DNA of 41,316 nt, from NCBI GenBank assembly GCA_013178005.1, contig JABLXL010000032.1:1-41316 (forward strand). The letters are read 5' to 3'. Of this stretch, positions 17,401-25,725 are shown one piece after another (the first letter of the stretch is position 1; every line of letters starts with the position of its first letter). A program made the translations under genes and the position numbers. A model generated the notes under the pieces. That model was given only the letters and a program-made list of their open reading frames with translations, was not told the DNA's origin and did no database searches. The stretch is from Actinomycetota bacterium. Its GTDB lineage: Bacteria; Actinomycetota; Geothermincolia; Geothermincolales; RBG-13-55-18.

Positions 17401-18998
17401 ACGTTGACGCAGGCCGGTCCGCCGCAATCCAGGGCCCTGCGCAGGGCGGGCAGGATGTCCGCCTCTTTTTCCACGAACTCCCCGTGCCCCCCCAAGGCCT
17501 CGGCTATCTTCTCGTAGCGCACCACGCCCAGCTCTGTCCCGCACACCCTGCACTCCTCGTAGCACAGCTCCTGGTGGTGCTTCACCATGCCCCAGGCCTG
17601 GTCGTTGCAGATCACCACCACGATGGGCAGGCCATGCCGGCAGGAGGTCTCCATCTCCATGGCGTTGAGCCCGAAGGAACCGTCGCCGGTGACCAGCACC
17701 ACCCTTTTGTCCGGCCTGGCCGCCTTGGCCCCGATGGCGAAGGGCACGCCGGTACCCAGGCACCCGAAGAGGGTGCCGCTGCCGATGACCCCCGACATCT
17801 CCTTCGCCCGCAGGCCCATGAGCCCGAAATAAACCGTGTCCCCTCCGTCGATCACGAAGATGGCGTCGTCGCGCGTGGCCTCCCTTATGCCCTGCATGAG
17901 GCGGAAGGGGTGTATGGGATCGGCTGGGGTCTCCCGCGCCTGCCTTTCTCCCTCCGTGAGGGTGGCGAAGGTGGCTTTCAGGGTCTCCAGCCAACCCGAG
18001 CGGTCTTTTTCCTCCAGGTCGCGGACCAAGCGCTTAAGGGTCGCCTTCGCGTCTCCCACCAGGGCCACGTCCGCCCTGCGGTTGCGGTCCACCTCGGAGG
18101 GGTCGATGTCCACGCGGATGACCTTGGCGTTGGCCAGGGTGTCGCCGTAGTTGAGCACCCAGTTGAACCTTATGCCCACGGCGAGCACCACGTCGGCCAT
18201 GGAGGTGGCCGCCAGCATGCCCATAAGGCCGCCGTCCCAGAGGGATAGAGGGTGCTCGTCGGGGATGGCGCCGCGGCCGTTGTCGAAGATGAGGGTGGGA
18301 ATGCCCGCCTTCTCGACCAGGTCTTTCACCTCCTCAGCGCAGCGGCTGTGGGCGATGCCGCTTCCCCCTATAAAGAGGGGCCTCTCCGCGGCGTTGAGGA
18401 GCTCGACGGCCTGGGTTACGGCATCCTCGTCGGGAAGCACGAGGTGCTTGCGAGCGCCCGCCGCGGGGTATTTGACCTCGGATTCCTCCATGGTCAGGTA
18501 GAGGGACTCGGTCGCGAACTCCAGGAAGACCGGACCGGGCCTTCCGGAAACGGCGTTGCGGAAGGCCATCTCCAGGTACTCGGGTATGCGCTCCACCTGG
18601 TGGCACCTGGCCGCCCACTTCACCACCGGCTTGATCATCCCCTGCTGGTCCATGTCCTGCAGCGCCCCCTTGTCCAGGTCGCGCAAGGGCACCATGCCGC
18701 TCAGCACCACCACGGGGACGTTCTCCAGGTAGGCGTTGACCACTCCGGTCAGTGAGTTGGTGAAGCCCGGTCCCGCGGTGACAAGGCACACCCCGGGCTT
18801 GCCGGTGAAGATGGACCAGGAATGCGCCATCATCACCGCCGCCTGCTCGTGCCGCACGTCGATGATGCGCACTCCGTGGTCCAGGCAGCCATCGAAGATG
18901 GGCGCTATGTGTCCTCCCGAAAGGGCAAAGATGGTGTCGATGCCCTCGACTTCCTTGAGGTATTCCGCTACTATGTGCCCTCCGTGCACCTCTCCCAT
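17337..18998 (-). CDS. Thiamine-pyrophosphate-dependent enzyme, acetolactate synthase-like
   Basis: The 553-residue protein has the three-domain plan of the acetolactate synthase/benzaldehyde lyase/oxalyl-CoA decarboxylase superfamily. The N-terminal PYR domain has the catalytic Glu in DVRHEQAAVMMA. The middle domain is present. The C-terminal PP domain has the TPP/Mg motif GDGSFGLNAMEMETSCRHGL followed by VVVICNDQAWG. No regulatory subunit gene (ilvN) or other branched-chain genes are near, so housekeeping acetolactate synthesis is unlikely; 2-keto acid or acyl-CoA carbon-carbon chemistry is inferred. It follows the epimerase gene by 30 bp on the same strand, forming an operon. GGGAGG precedes the ATG. 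Its 3' end is duplicated downstream. Confidence 0.88.
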   Translation of the reverse strand: MGEVHGGHIVAEYLKEVEGIDTIFALSGGHIAPIFDGCLDHGVRIIDVRHEQAAVMMAHSWSIFTGKPGVCLVTAGPGFTNSLTGVVNAYLENVPVVVLSGMVPLRDLDKGALQDMDQQGMIKPVVKWAARCHQVERIPEYLEMAFRNAVSGRPGPVFLEFATESLYLTMEESEVKYPAAGARKHLVLPDEDAVTQAVELLNAAERPLFIGGSGIAHSRCAEEVKDLVEKAGIPTLIFDNGRGAIPDEHPLSLWDGGLMGMLAATSMADVVLAVGIRFNWVLNYGDTLANAKVIRVDIDPSEVDRNRRADVALVGDAKATLKRLVRDLEEKDRSGWLETLKATFATLTEGERQARETPADPIHPFRLMQGIREATRDDAIFVIDGGDTVYFGLMGLRAKEMSGVIGSGTLFGCLGTGVPFAIGAKAARPDKRVVLVTGDGSFGLNAMEMETSCRHGLPIVVVICNDQAWGMVKHHQELCYEECRVCGTELGVVRYEKIAEALGGHGEFVEKEADILPALRRALDCGGPACVNVITDPKVTSPATLMFAEGFKF

Positions 18999-19028
18999 TT
19001 CAGCCTCCCTTCTCTCCCCTCCCCCGCC

Positions 19029-20012
19029 TTACCTGGGGGGCTTGTACTCCTCCCGTACCCATCTCTCGATGGCGGACCTGGCCTCATCCCAGGACACCCT
19101 GGTGCTCCAGCCCAGCTCCTCCTTTGCCCTGCGGTTGCTTATATCCAAGTCCCGCCCCATGATCCCCACCGCCTGGGCGGTGATGGGAGGACGGACCTTT
19201 AAGGGAAGGTACAGCGTCTGCACTATCCATCCCAGTTTCCAGGCGAGGCCGAAGGGAAGCGACCCCGCGGGCTTTTTCCCCACCAGGCCGGCCAGCCACC
19301 GCAGGTATTCCCCCCAGGTGACCCGGTAATCGTCGCGCAGGTTGTAGGTGCGCCCCCGGGCGGCCTCGGCGTCCATGGCCGCCAGGATGCCGTCCACGAG
19401 GTTCTCCACGTAGATCAGGCTGGCGCTCCACTTGCCGCCGTCCATGAGGGGGAAGGGGCCCTTGTGCATCACGTCCAGGATCTCCCTGACCCATACGCTT
19501 CCCGGGCCGGTGACGTTGGCGGGGCGGATGACCGTGGCCTCGAAGGCGCCCTTCCCGGCGTAAGAGCCGACCAGCTGTTCCGCCTCGGCCTTGGCATCGC
19601 CGTAATGGATGCCCGTTTTCACCAGGGGGATGTATTCGTCGAAGTCCCGCATGTGAACGCCCAGCCCGTAGGCGGCGACGGAGCTGAGGTACACGAAGCG
19701 CTCCACCTTTCCGGCGCATTCCTCCATGAGGTTGCGCGTCCCGTCGACCCCGATGGAATAGAACTGCCTCCGCGTCCCCCAGTCGATAGTGCGATTGGCG
19801 CAGTGGATGACCTTGTGGCAGCCGTCCGCGACCCCCACGATGCTCGCCGGATCGGTGAGGTCGCCACGCGCGATCTCCATCCCCTCCGCTTCGAGGCCGC
19901 GGTCCGCCTCCTCCGGCATGAGGAGGCCGCGCACCCCGTCACCCCTCTCGAGCAGCCTCCGCGAGATATGGAAACCTATGAAGCCGGCGGCGCCCGTGAC
20001 CAGAACCTTCAC
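19029..20012 (-). CDS. NAD(P)-dependent epimerase/dehydratase (extended SDR)
   Basis: The 327-residue protein begins KVLVTGAAGFIGFHISRRLL, the GxxGxxG Rossmann motif of extended short-chain dehydrogenases. The active-site serine region is VYLSSVAAYG and the YxxxK pair is in HYGDAKAEAEQ. IRPANVTGPG and the C-terminal AKEELGWSTRVSWDEA are typical of the 3-beta-hydroxysteroid dehydrogenase/nucleotide-sugar epimerase group. Substrate cannot be assigned. The start codon is GTG (complement of 20010-20012), preceded by GGAGGGGG. It is the first gene of an operon with the TPP enzyme. Confidence 0.88.
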   Translation of the reverse strand: MKVLVTGAAGFIGFHISRRLLERGDGVRGLLMPEEADRGLEAEGMEIARGDLTDPASIVGVADGCHKVIHCANRTIDWGTRRQFYSIGVDGTRNLMEECAGKVERFVYLSSVAAYGLGVHMRDFDEYIPLVKTGIHYGDAKAEAEQLVGSYAGKGAFEATVIRPANVTGPGSVWVREILDVMHKGPFPLMDGGKWSASLIYVENLVDGILAAMDAEAARGRTYNLRDDYRVTWGEYLRWLAGLVGKKPAGSLPFGLAWKLGWIVQTLYLPLKVRPPITAQAVGIMGRDLDISNRRAKEELGWSTRVSWDEARSAIERWVREEYKPPR

Positions 20013-20127
20013 CGCTTATACCCCCTCCAGGACCAGAAGTTCTCCCGCACCATCGCGAACGAACATCCCGATTATAGCGCAAGGGAAGGGATGCGGTCTT
20101 CATCCCGGGATACCGAGCATTGAAGAT

Positions 20128-20420
20128 GGATGGATAAGCCGGCGGGAACGGCGACCATCGCCCCGACTTCGTTCCGGCCATGGCCACAGACGGGAGTGGC
20201 ATTATTTGGCTCTTGCTCCAGGATTGAAGAACCGGCTATCGTGCGCGGATGTACAGGCGGGGCGGCAATGTCGGCGACCGCCTCATCGACGTCACGGTTC
20301 AATCATGGAAGATATTGGCTATTTATGGCTCTTCATCACGGGTTCAAGGTCCGTCTATCGTGTGCGGATGGACAGGCAGGGCCGGAACGGCGATAATAGC
20401 TTCGTCGACGTTCCGTCCTC
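20128..20420. repeat. Three-copy imperfect tandem repeat, period 119
   Basis: Copies start at 20128, 20247 and 20366, exactly 119 bp apart. The best-conserved part is about 52 nt: GGATGGATAAGCCGGCGGGA, GGATGTACAGGCGGGGCGGC and GGATGGACAGGCAGGGCCGG at the starts, each reaching a C(A/T)TCGT/CGACGTT-like end. Copies two and three also share the intervening sequence (TTTGGCTCTT.../TATGGCTCTTCA..., then CTATCGTG). It fills most of the 479-bp gap between the epimerase start and the YkgJ-type gene. Confidence 0.75.
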
Positions 20421-20491
20421 GACCTTCGATTTAGTTGGTATATTATGGCATATTCACGGGACTTGTGATATTTACCTTGATGGGAGTGGTT

Positions 20492-20983
20492 ATGAGCACA
20501 GAAATCCGAAAGTTGATGAGGATGGCGGCGGCCAACGAAGAGGAGGTCGACGCATTCATAGAGTGGTTGAAGAAGCGGGACCTCTCCTCGGGAAGGCTGG
20601 ACCGCAAGCTCAAGAGGTCGCTCAACCGGGCCATGTCCGAGCTGGACTGCACGCGTTGCGCCCGCTGCTGCAAAGAGGCGTACGTGGTGCTGCAGGATGG
20701 CGATATCGGGCGGCTCGCTGACCGCCTGGGCATGAGGCGCTCGGATTTCCGCGCCAGGTACGTGACCCGGAACGAGGACGGAGACACCTGCCTGAGCGTA
20801 CGCCCCTGCCCTTTTCTGAAGAAGAACCTCTGCACCGTCTACGAGGACCGTCCGGACTGCTGCCGGGAATACCCCCAGTCCCTGGCCTCGGAGGCGGCGG
20901 ACAACCTGGATAACCTCGGAGCCAATTACCTGGTGTGCCCCGCCGTCTATGACGCCCTGGAGCGCTTGCGCGACTTCATCTGA
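20492..20983 (+). CDS. YkgJ-family cysteine cluster (putative metal-binding) protein
   Basis: The 163-residue product has the YkgJ-type cysteine arrangement: CTRCARCC (residues 53-60), then RPCPFLKKNLCTVYEDRPDCCREYPQ and a final VCP. This matches the zinc- or iron-binding CxxCxxCC family formerly called Fe-S oxidoreductase-like. The residues before CTRC are helical and charged. The biochemical role of the family is poorly defined. The start at 20492 (MSTEIRKLM) follows GGGAGTGG; the frame runs upstream to a TTG at 20435 but that part lies close to the repeat array. It has no operon partner. Confidence 0.88.
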   Translation: MSTEIRKLMRMAAANEEEVDAFIEWLKKRDLSSGRLDRKLKRSLNRAMSELDCTRCARCCKEAYVVLQDGDIGRLADRLGMRRSDFRARYVTRNEDGDTCLSVRPCPFLKKNLCTVYEDRPDCCREYPQSLASEAADNLDNLGANYLVCPAVYDALERLRDFI

Positions 20984-21205
20984 AACCCCATGCACAGAGC
21001 CTACGCACGGGGCGCCGCAGGCGGCGGTATCTCACCTTCCCACGGGCAAAACCAAATATGCGAATCCCTATAGATCGCCACGCCATGCCGTGCTTTCCCG
21101 GTGAGCGGATTCACCCGGCGCGGTTCAGAAACAGGCCGGTCCAGTCCACGGAACGCCGCGCGATTGTGCGCCACGATCGGTTTTGTCCGGGATAGGTTAT
21201 AAAAG

Positions 21206-21229
21206 GGGCCGGGAGATTCGTCCCGGCCC
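21206..21229 (-). terminator. Rho-independent terminator of the acyl-CoA ligase gene
   Basis: On the minus strand, GGGCCGGGA pairs with TCCCGGCCC (9 bp, 6-nt loop) and is followed by CTTTTATAA. It sits 34 bp after the ligase stop codon and could also act weakly for the convergent YkgJ-type gene. Confidence 0.75.
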
Positions 21230-21263
21230 GTCGGTTTCGCTTGAAGCGGCTTTCAGATTCCGC

Positions 21264-23024
21264 TTACTCGCTCTTTATCTGGTCCTTGATGATCTCCTTC
21301 AGCTCGCGCTTGAGGATCTTTCCCACCCCGCTGGTGGGAAGCTGGTCCATGAACTCGATGACCTTGGGGACCTTGTATGGCGCCACCGTCTCCCGCAGGT
21401 ACTGGAGGATCTTCTCCTTCTCCTCCTCGCTCTTCTCCACCCCGGGCTTGAGCACGATGGCCGCCGCGACACGCTCCGATCCCGGCCGCTCCGGGTCGGG
21501 GTACCCCACCGAAGCAGCCATCTCCACGTCGGGGTGCTTGACCAGCACGTCGTCCAGCTCGCGCGTGAAGACCTTGAAGCCGGAGACGATGACCATGTCC
21601 TTCACGCGGTCCACGATGTAGAAGTAGCCGTCCTCGTCCATGTAGGCCACGTCGCCGGTGTACATCCAGCCATCCCGGATGGCGTTGGCCGTCTCCTCGG
21701 GCTTGTTGTAGTAGCCCTTCATGAGCTGCGGTCCCCGCACCGCTATCTCGCCGGGCTGCCCCGGCTCCGCCAGCTGCCCCGTCTCGGGATCGACGAGCTT
21801 GAACTCGGTGTCCGGGAGCGGCATTCCGATGGAGGCGGGCTTCTTCTTGCCGTAGCGCGGGTTGCAGCAGGTGACCGGCGAGGTCTCGGTCATTCCGTAT
21901 AGCTCGATGAAATTGCCCTCGCCGATGACGCTCTCGAGCTCCTTCATGCTCTCGGGCGGGAAGGGGGCCGCCGCGCTGAGGCAGAACCAGATGTTGCTCA
22001 GGTCGAGCGCCTTGAACTCCTCCTGCTTCATGAGCTCGAAGAAGACGGTGGGGACGTTGACGATGATATTGGGCTTGTACTTCTCGATGCACTCGATGAG
22101 GAAGTGGGAGTCCCGGGGGTTGGGGACGCAGATCTGGGTCGCGCCGTTGGTCATGGAGAACCCCCCCAGGGCCAGTCCCGCGATGTGGAAGAGCGGGAAG
22201 GCGGAGAGCGCCCTGGTCTCGGGCGTGAGGTTAAGGTAGGTGAGGGTCTGCTGACGGTTGCACATGTAGCTGCGCTGGGTGAGCATGGCCCCCTTGGCCG
22301 GCCCCGTGGTTCCCCCCGTGTACATGAGGAAGATGAGGTCGTCCATGCTGCGCTTGACCTCTACCCGGTCCGCGGGCATACCCTTGATGGCGTCCATGAA
22401 ACGGATCACCGTCTTTCCCGGCAGCGGCTTCACCTCGGCGCTGGGGATGGCGCTGAGCTTTTCTTCAAGCTTCTTGACCTTCTTGAGCAGCTTGCCGAGG
22501 GCGGTCTGCCTGAGATATGCCTTGGCCAGCTTTTCCTTGATCCCCGGCAGGAAGTCGGCTATCTCCGAGTAGATGATGGTGGTCAAGCCCGTCTTGTCCG
22601 CCACCGCCGCAACGCTGCCATAAAGCAAGTCCACGGTGATGACCACCTTGACCTTGGCGTCGTTGATCTGGTGCTCCATCTCATGCGGCGTGAGCAGGGG
22701 GCTCAAGCCGGTGGATACCGCGCCGGCCTTCTGCACCGCCACGATGCTGATATAATGCGCCGGTATGTTGGGCATGCACAGCCCCACCACATCGTCGGGC
22801 TTGACGCCGATCTTGATGAGGTAGGCGGCCAGCTGGTTTGAAAGCATGTCCAGCTGCCGGTAGGTGATCTCGTTCTCCATGTAGATGATGGCGGTCTTGT
22901 CGGGATATTTCTCCACTGTCTCACGGAATTTCTCCGCAAACGTCTTCTCCTCGTACTCCAGCGTGGGCGGCACGTGGTCGTCGTAATTTTTCAACCACGG
23001 CTTTTCGGCGTAGACGTCACCCAT
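21264..23024 (-). CDS. AMP-dependent acyl-CoA synthetase/ligase
   Basis: The 586-residue protein activates a carboxylic acid, probably a medium- or long-chain fatty acid, by adenylation and thioesterification to CoA. It has the AMP-binding P-loop YTGGTTGPAKGA, the YGMTETSP motif, the YTGDVAYMDEDGYFYIVDR motif with the hinge KDMVIVSGFKV, and the C-terminal catalytic lysine in SGVGKILKREL. The residues after the hinge (TRELDDVL) resemble FadD-type enzymes. The start at 23024 (MGDVYAEKPW) is preferred because AAGGAGGGAGAA precedes it. It is transcribed divergently from the fatty-acid synthesis cluster, so shared regulation is plausible. Confidence 0.93.
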   Translation of the reverse strand: MGDVYAEKPWLKNYDDHVPPTLEYEEKTFAEKFRETVEKYPDKTAIIYMENEITYRQLDMLSNQLAAYLIKIGVKPDDVVGLCMPNIPAHYISIVAVQKAGAVSTGLSPLLTPHEMEHQINDAKVKVVITVDLLYGSVAAVADKTGLTTIIYSEIADFLPGIKEKLAKAYLRQTALGKLLKKVKKLEEKLSAIPSAEVKPLPGKTVIRFMDAIKGMPADRVEVKRSMDDLIFLMYTGGTTGPAKGAMLTQRSYMCNRQQTLTYLNLTPETRALSAFPLFHIAGLALGGFSMTNGATQICVPNPRDSHFLIECIEKYKPNIIVNVPTVFFELMKQEEFKALDLSNIWFCLSAAAPFPPESMKELESVIGEGNFIELYGMTETSPVTCCNPRYGKKKPASIGMPLPDTEFKLVDPETGQLAEPGQPGEIAVRGPQLMKGYYNKPEETANAIRDGWMYTGDVAYMDEDGYFYIVDRVKDMVIVSGFKVFTRELDDVLVKHPDVEMAASVGYPDPERPGSERVAAAIVLKPGVEKSEEEKEKILQYLRETVAPYKVPKVIEFMDQLPTSGVGKILKRELKEIIKDQIKSE

Positions 23025-23446
23025 TTCTCCCTCCTTGTCCATTGCCTTGACCGGATTCCCCTACTGCAACTCACCGCCGCCCATGCACGCGCACGGCGTA
23101 CGGCTTTTCCGAATGGACAACAGCACCAACCTAACCGAAATAGATTTTAACAGAAAAGCATGCCGTTTTCCTAACCTAAGAGACAACAGGGCGCGCCGGC
23201 TGGAAAAAGTCAACGGGATTACTTGCAAGTAATTTCCAAAACCGCGGTAACCATCCACGCCGCCGGATGTTGGTAAGGGGAGAGCGCCGGATACGGTAAC
23301 GCCGCGAGAGGGAATTCCCCCGGCGCGATCGTAAGGAAACGTTCGAGAGAGGCCGAGCGCCGGATGCCGGCGACGGCGCCGCTCATCTTCCGTTTCCATG
23401 GGACCAGAGAAGACGCGATATACGGTTGACAGGAGGTTGAGGCCGT
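23025..23446. promoter_or_regulatory. Divergent control region between the acyl-CoA ligase gene and the fatty-acid cluster
   Basis: A 422-bp gap with an AT-rich core (about 23110-23190). CCTAACC occurs at 23130-23136 and 23170-23176, 40 bp apart or about four helical turns, flanking a TAGATTTTAACAG segment that could contain a minus-strand -10. This could be an operator region for a fatty-acid regulator, but no regulator gene is nearby. A weaker repeated GAGCGCCGGAT occurs at 23282 and 23355. AGGAGG at 23431 is the accA ribosome binding site. Confidence 0.35.
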
Positions 23447-24289
23447 ATGGACGCATGGAACGTGGTAGCCTTTTCGCGCCATCCCCAAAGGCCGACGGCG
23501 GCGGACTTCATCGAGCTGGCCTGCGATTATTTCTTCGAGATCAAGGGAGACCGTTCGGGAGCCGACGATCCGTCCGTGATCGCCGGCATGGTTACCATGT
23601 GCGGCGAGCGCCTCGCCGTGGCAGGTCATGAGAAAGGGTCCGGGGCAACCGAGAGGAAGCGCCGCAACATGGGCATGCCGGGTCCACGTGGCTTCGCAAA
23701 GGCGTTAAGGCTCTTCAAGCTGGCAGAAAAGCTCTCCCTACCCGTGCTCTGCCTCGTGGACACTCCGGGGGCGTACCCTGGGGTCGAGGCGGAGGAACAC
23801 GGGCAGGCCTTTGCGATTTCGCGCAACCTCGCCGCCCTCGCGTCCCTGAAGACACCGGTCATCGTGGCCCTCATCGGGGAAGGAGGAAGCGGGGGAGCCC
23901 TGGCCCTGGGGGTCGGCGACGCGGTGCTGATGATGGAGAACGCCACCTTCTCGGTCATCAGCCCGGAGGGCTGCTCCTCGATCCTCTGGAGGGACGCCGG
24001 GAAAGCGCGGGAAGCAGCCGAGATGCTGCGCCTCACCTCGCGGGACATGCTTGAGCTCGACCTTATCGACGCCGTGGTCCCCGAAGGCCCCGGGGGCGCC
24101 CACGCACAACCCGTTGCCGCCGCCCTCAACTTGAGAAAATCGGTCCTCGAGCACCTGCGCGCCCTTTCCGCCCTTCCCATCCCTTCCCTGCTCGAGCGCC
24201 GTAAGGAACGGTATCGCCGCCTCGCCTTCTTCCATGAAGTTCCGGGAGACGAGGCGGGCCTGAGCGTCTCCGCGGGCCGGCTCCCTTGA
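23447..24289 (+). CDS. accA: Acetyl-CoA carboxylase carboxyltransferase subunit alpha
   Basis: This 280-residue protein pairs with AccD to transfer the carboxyl group from biotin to acetyl-CoA, giving malonyl-CoA. Family hallmarks are FFEIKGDRSGADDP, the crotonase-fold motif RRNMGMPGPRGFAKALRLFK, DTPGAYPGVEAEEHGQ and the oxyanion-hole region IGEGGSGGALALGVGD. ISPEGCSSILWRD matches the AccA C-terminal half. It is shorter than common AccA (about 315-320), mainly at the N-terminus. First gene of the cluster, preceded by AGGAGGT. AccD is eight genes further on, so the two halves of carboxyltransferase are split within one operon. Confidence 0.95.
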   Translation: MDAWNVVAFSRHPQRPTAADFIELACDYFFEIKGDRSGADDPSVIAGMVTMCGERLAVAGHEKGSGATERKRRNMGMPGPRGFAKALRLFKLAEKLSLPVLCLVDTPGAYPGVEAEEHGQAFAISRNLAALASLKTPVIVALIGEGGSGGALALGVGDAVLMMENATFSVISPEGCSSILWRDAGKAREAAEMLRLTSRDMLELDLIDAVVPEGPGGAHAQPVAAALNLRKSVLEHLRALSALPIPSLLERRKERYRRLAFFHEVPGDEAGLSVSAGRLP

Positions 24290-24346
24290 GCCGCTCAGAC
24301 ATGCCGTTATGGTGAGGTTCTCGCGCCAGGAGGAGGTTTCACAATC

Positions 24347-24808
24347 ATGGACAACACGGACAAGCTCATTGACGATATGGAATCAATTACCAGCGTCTTT
24401 TTAAGGTACCAGGTGACGGAGGCCGTATTCCAGGGTTCATTCTGCCGCGTGGAAGTGAGGCTCCACTCGCGAGACACGGTTTGTTCCGTCCGGGAAAGCG
24501 CGGCGACGGGCGTGGCGAGCGATCCGGGAGTCAGGAGGGAGGAAAGACCGATGGGTCCAGCCCAAGCGCCGGGAAAGAGGCGCTGCGTCCTCCTCCGCTC
24601 CCCCGCCGTTGGCCTCTGGCATCCCGCCTCCGACGGCGCCGCGGCGGAAGGCGGTGGGGGGAAGATTCGCGTCGCCGGCGTGGTGCGCGCCATATTGGGC
24701 GACGAGATGGTAGCCGCCCCTAGGGAAGGGCGCCTGCTCCTGGAGCTGGCGGAGGAGGCATCCCTGGTGGGTTTCGGTGACCCGCTGGCTTTCTGGGAGG
24801 TGGCCTAG
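24347..24808 (+). CDS. BCCP-like protein lacking the biotinyl lysine
   Basis: The 153-residue protein lies between accA and fabD. Its N-terminus (DKLIDDMESITSVFLRY) and central VLLRSPAVGLWHP resemble AccB, where the region reads SPMVGTFY. The C-terminal part (AILGDEMVAAPREGRLLLEL, then VGFGDPLAFWEV) follows the biotinyl-domain pattern, ending like the usual EPLVVIE. However, the EAMK motif is absent: the aligned segment has no lysine. The true AccB with EAMKHLN is at 27191. This may be a structural or regulatory paralogue of BCCP or a decaying duplicate. AGGAGG precedes ATG 24347, and the stop is two bases before fabD, suggesting translational coupling. Confidence 0.7.
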   Translation: MDNTDKLIDDMESITSVFLRYQVTEAVFQGSFCRVEVRLHSRDTVCSVRESAATGVASDPGVRREERPMGPAQAPGKRRCVLLRSPAVGLWHPASDGAAAEGGGGKIRVAGVVRAILGDEMVAAPREGRLLLELAEEASLVGFGDPLAFWEVA

Positions 24809-24810
24809 AG

Positions 24811-25713
24811 ATGCGCACGGCGTTCGTGTTCCCGGGGCAGGGAAGCCAGCACCCGGGCATGGCGAAAGAGGTCCTGGAAAGCGAACCCGCGGCGATGGAG
24901 ATCTACCACCTCGCCCGGGAGATATGCGGAGTCGACCTGCTGGAGCTCTGCGCGGAGGGCAATCCCGAGGCCCTCGCCCGCACGGATCACTGCCAGATCG
25001 GCGTCGCCGCGACCTCCCTGGCCTGGCTGGAGTCGCTGCGCCGCCGGGGGTTTGTCCCCCAGGCCGTCGCCGGACACAGCCTGGGGGAGTACTGCGCCGC
25101 CTGCGCGGCGGGCTGCATGAGCGTTACGGACTGCCTGCGCCTGGTCTGGCTCAGGGGCCAGGCCATGCTGGAATGCTCCCGGAAAAGACCCGGGGGCATG
25201 CTCGCCCTGGTGGGCGTGGATCACGGGCGGGCCGCAAGACTGCTGGAGGAAACCGGCAGGAGCGAAAGAGTCTCCATAGCCAACCTCAACAGCTCCTCAC
25301 AAGTGGTGCTCGCGGGCGACCCGGAAGACCTGCGGGACGTCGCCGCCCGTCTGCGCGGGCACGGCATAAGGGCCATACCCCTTAAGGTCGGCGGCGCCTT
25401 CCACACCCAAGCCATGCGCGAGGCGCAGGAGGAGATGGCGGAACACCTGGCGGCGGCCCGGTTGAGCGCGCCATCCACCACTTTTTACTCGGCCTTCACG
25501 GGGAGGCCGGTCTCCAGCGCGGAAGAGGTGGTGGACTGCCTCTCCCGCGGCATGACCTCGCCGGTGCGCTGGCACCAGGTGCAGGGAAGCCTGGTGAAAG
25601 AGGGCATCGCACGGCAGATCGAGGTCGGCCCGGGAGACACCTTGAGCCGCATGGGCCGCAGGGACCATCCGCATATGCTCTTCATACGCGCGGCGGAAGC
25701 CCTGGGGGAATAG
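24811..25713 (+). CDS. fabD: Malonyl-CoA:ACP transacylase
   Basis: The 300-residue protein moves the malonyl group from CoA to ACP. It has FPGQGSQHPGM at the N-terminus, the nucleophile Ser90 in AGHSLGEYCAA, an arginine in RLVWLRGQAM and the catalytic histidine in VGGAFHTQAM. QIEVGPGDTLSRMGRR is the usual C-terminal motif. Length is normal. It starts two bases after the BCCP-like gene and ends 12 bases before accC. Confidence 0.96.
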   Translation: MRTAFVFPGQGSQHPGMAKEVLESEPAAMEIYHLAREICGVDLLELCAEGNPEALARTDHCQIGVAATSLAWLESLRRRGFVPQAVAGHSLGEYCAACAAGCMSVTDCLRLVWLRGQAMLECSRKRPGGMLALVGVDHGRAARLLEETGRSERVSIANLNSSSQVVLAGDPEDLRDVAARLRGHGIRAIPLKVGGAFHTQAMREAQEEMAEHLAAARLSAPSTTFYSAFTGRPVSSAEEVVDCLSRGMTSPVRWHQVQGSLVKEGIARQIEVGPGDTLSRMGRRDHPHMLFIRAAEALGE

Positions 25714-25725
25714 GAGGAGGCAGTC

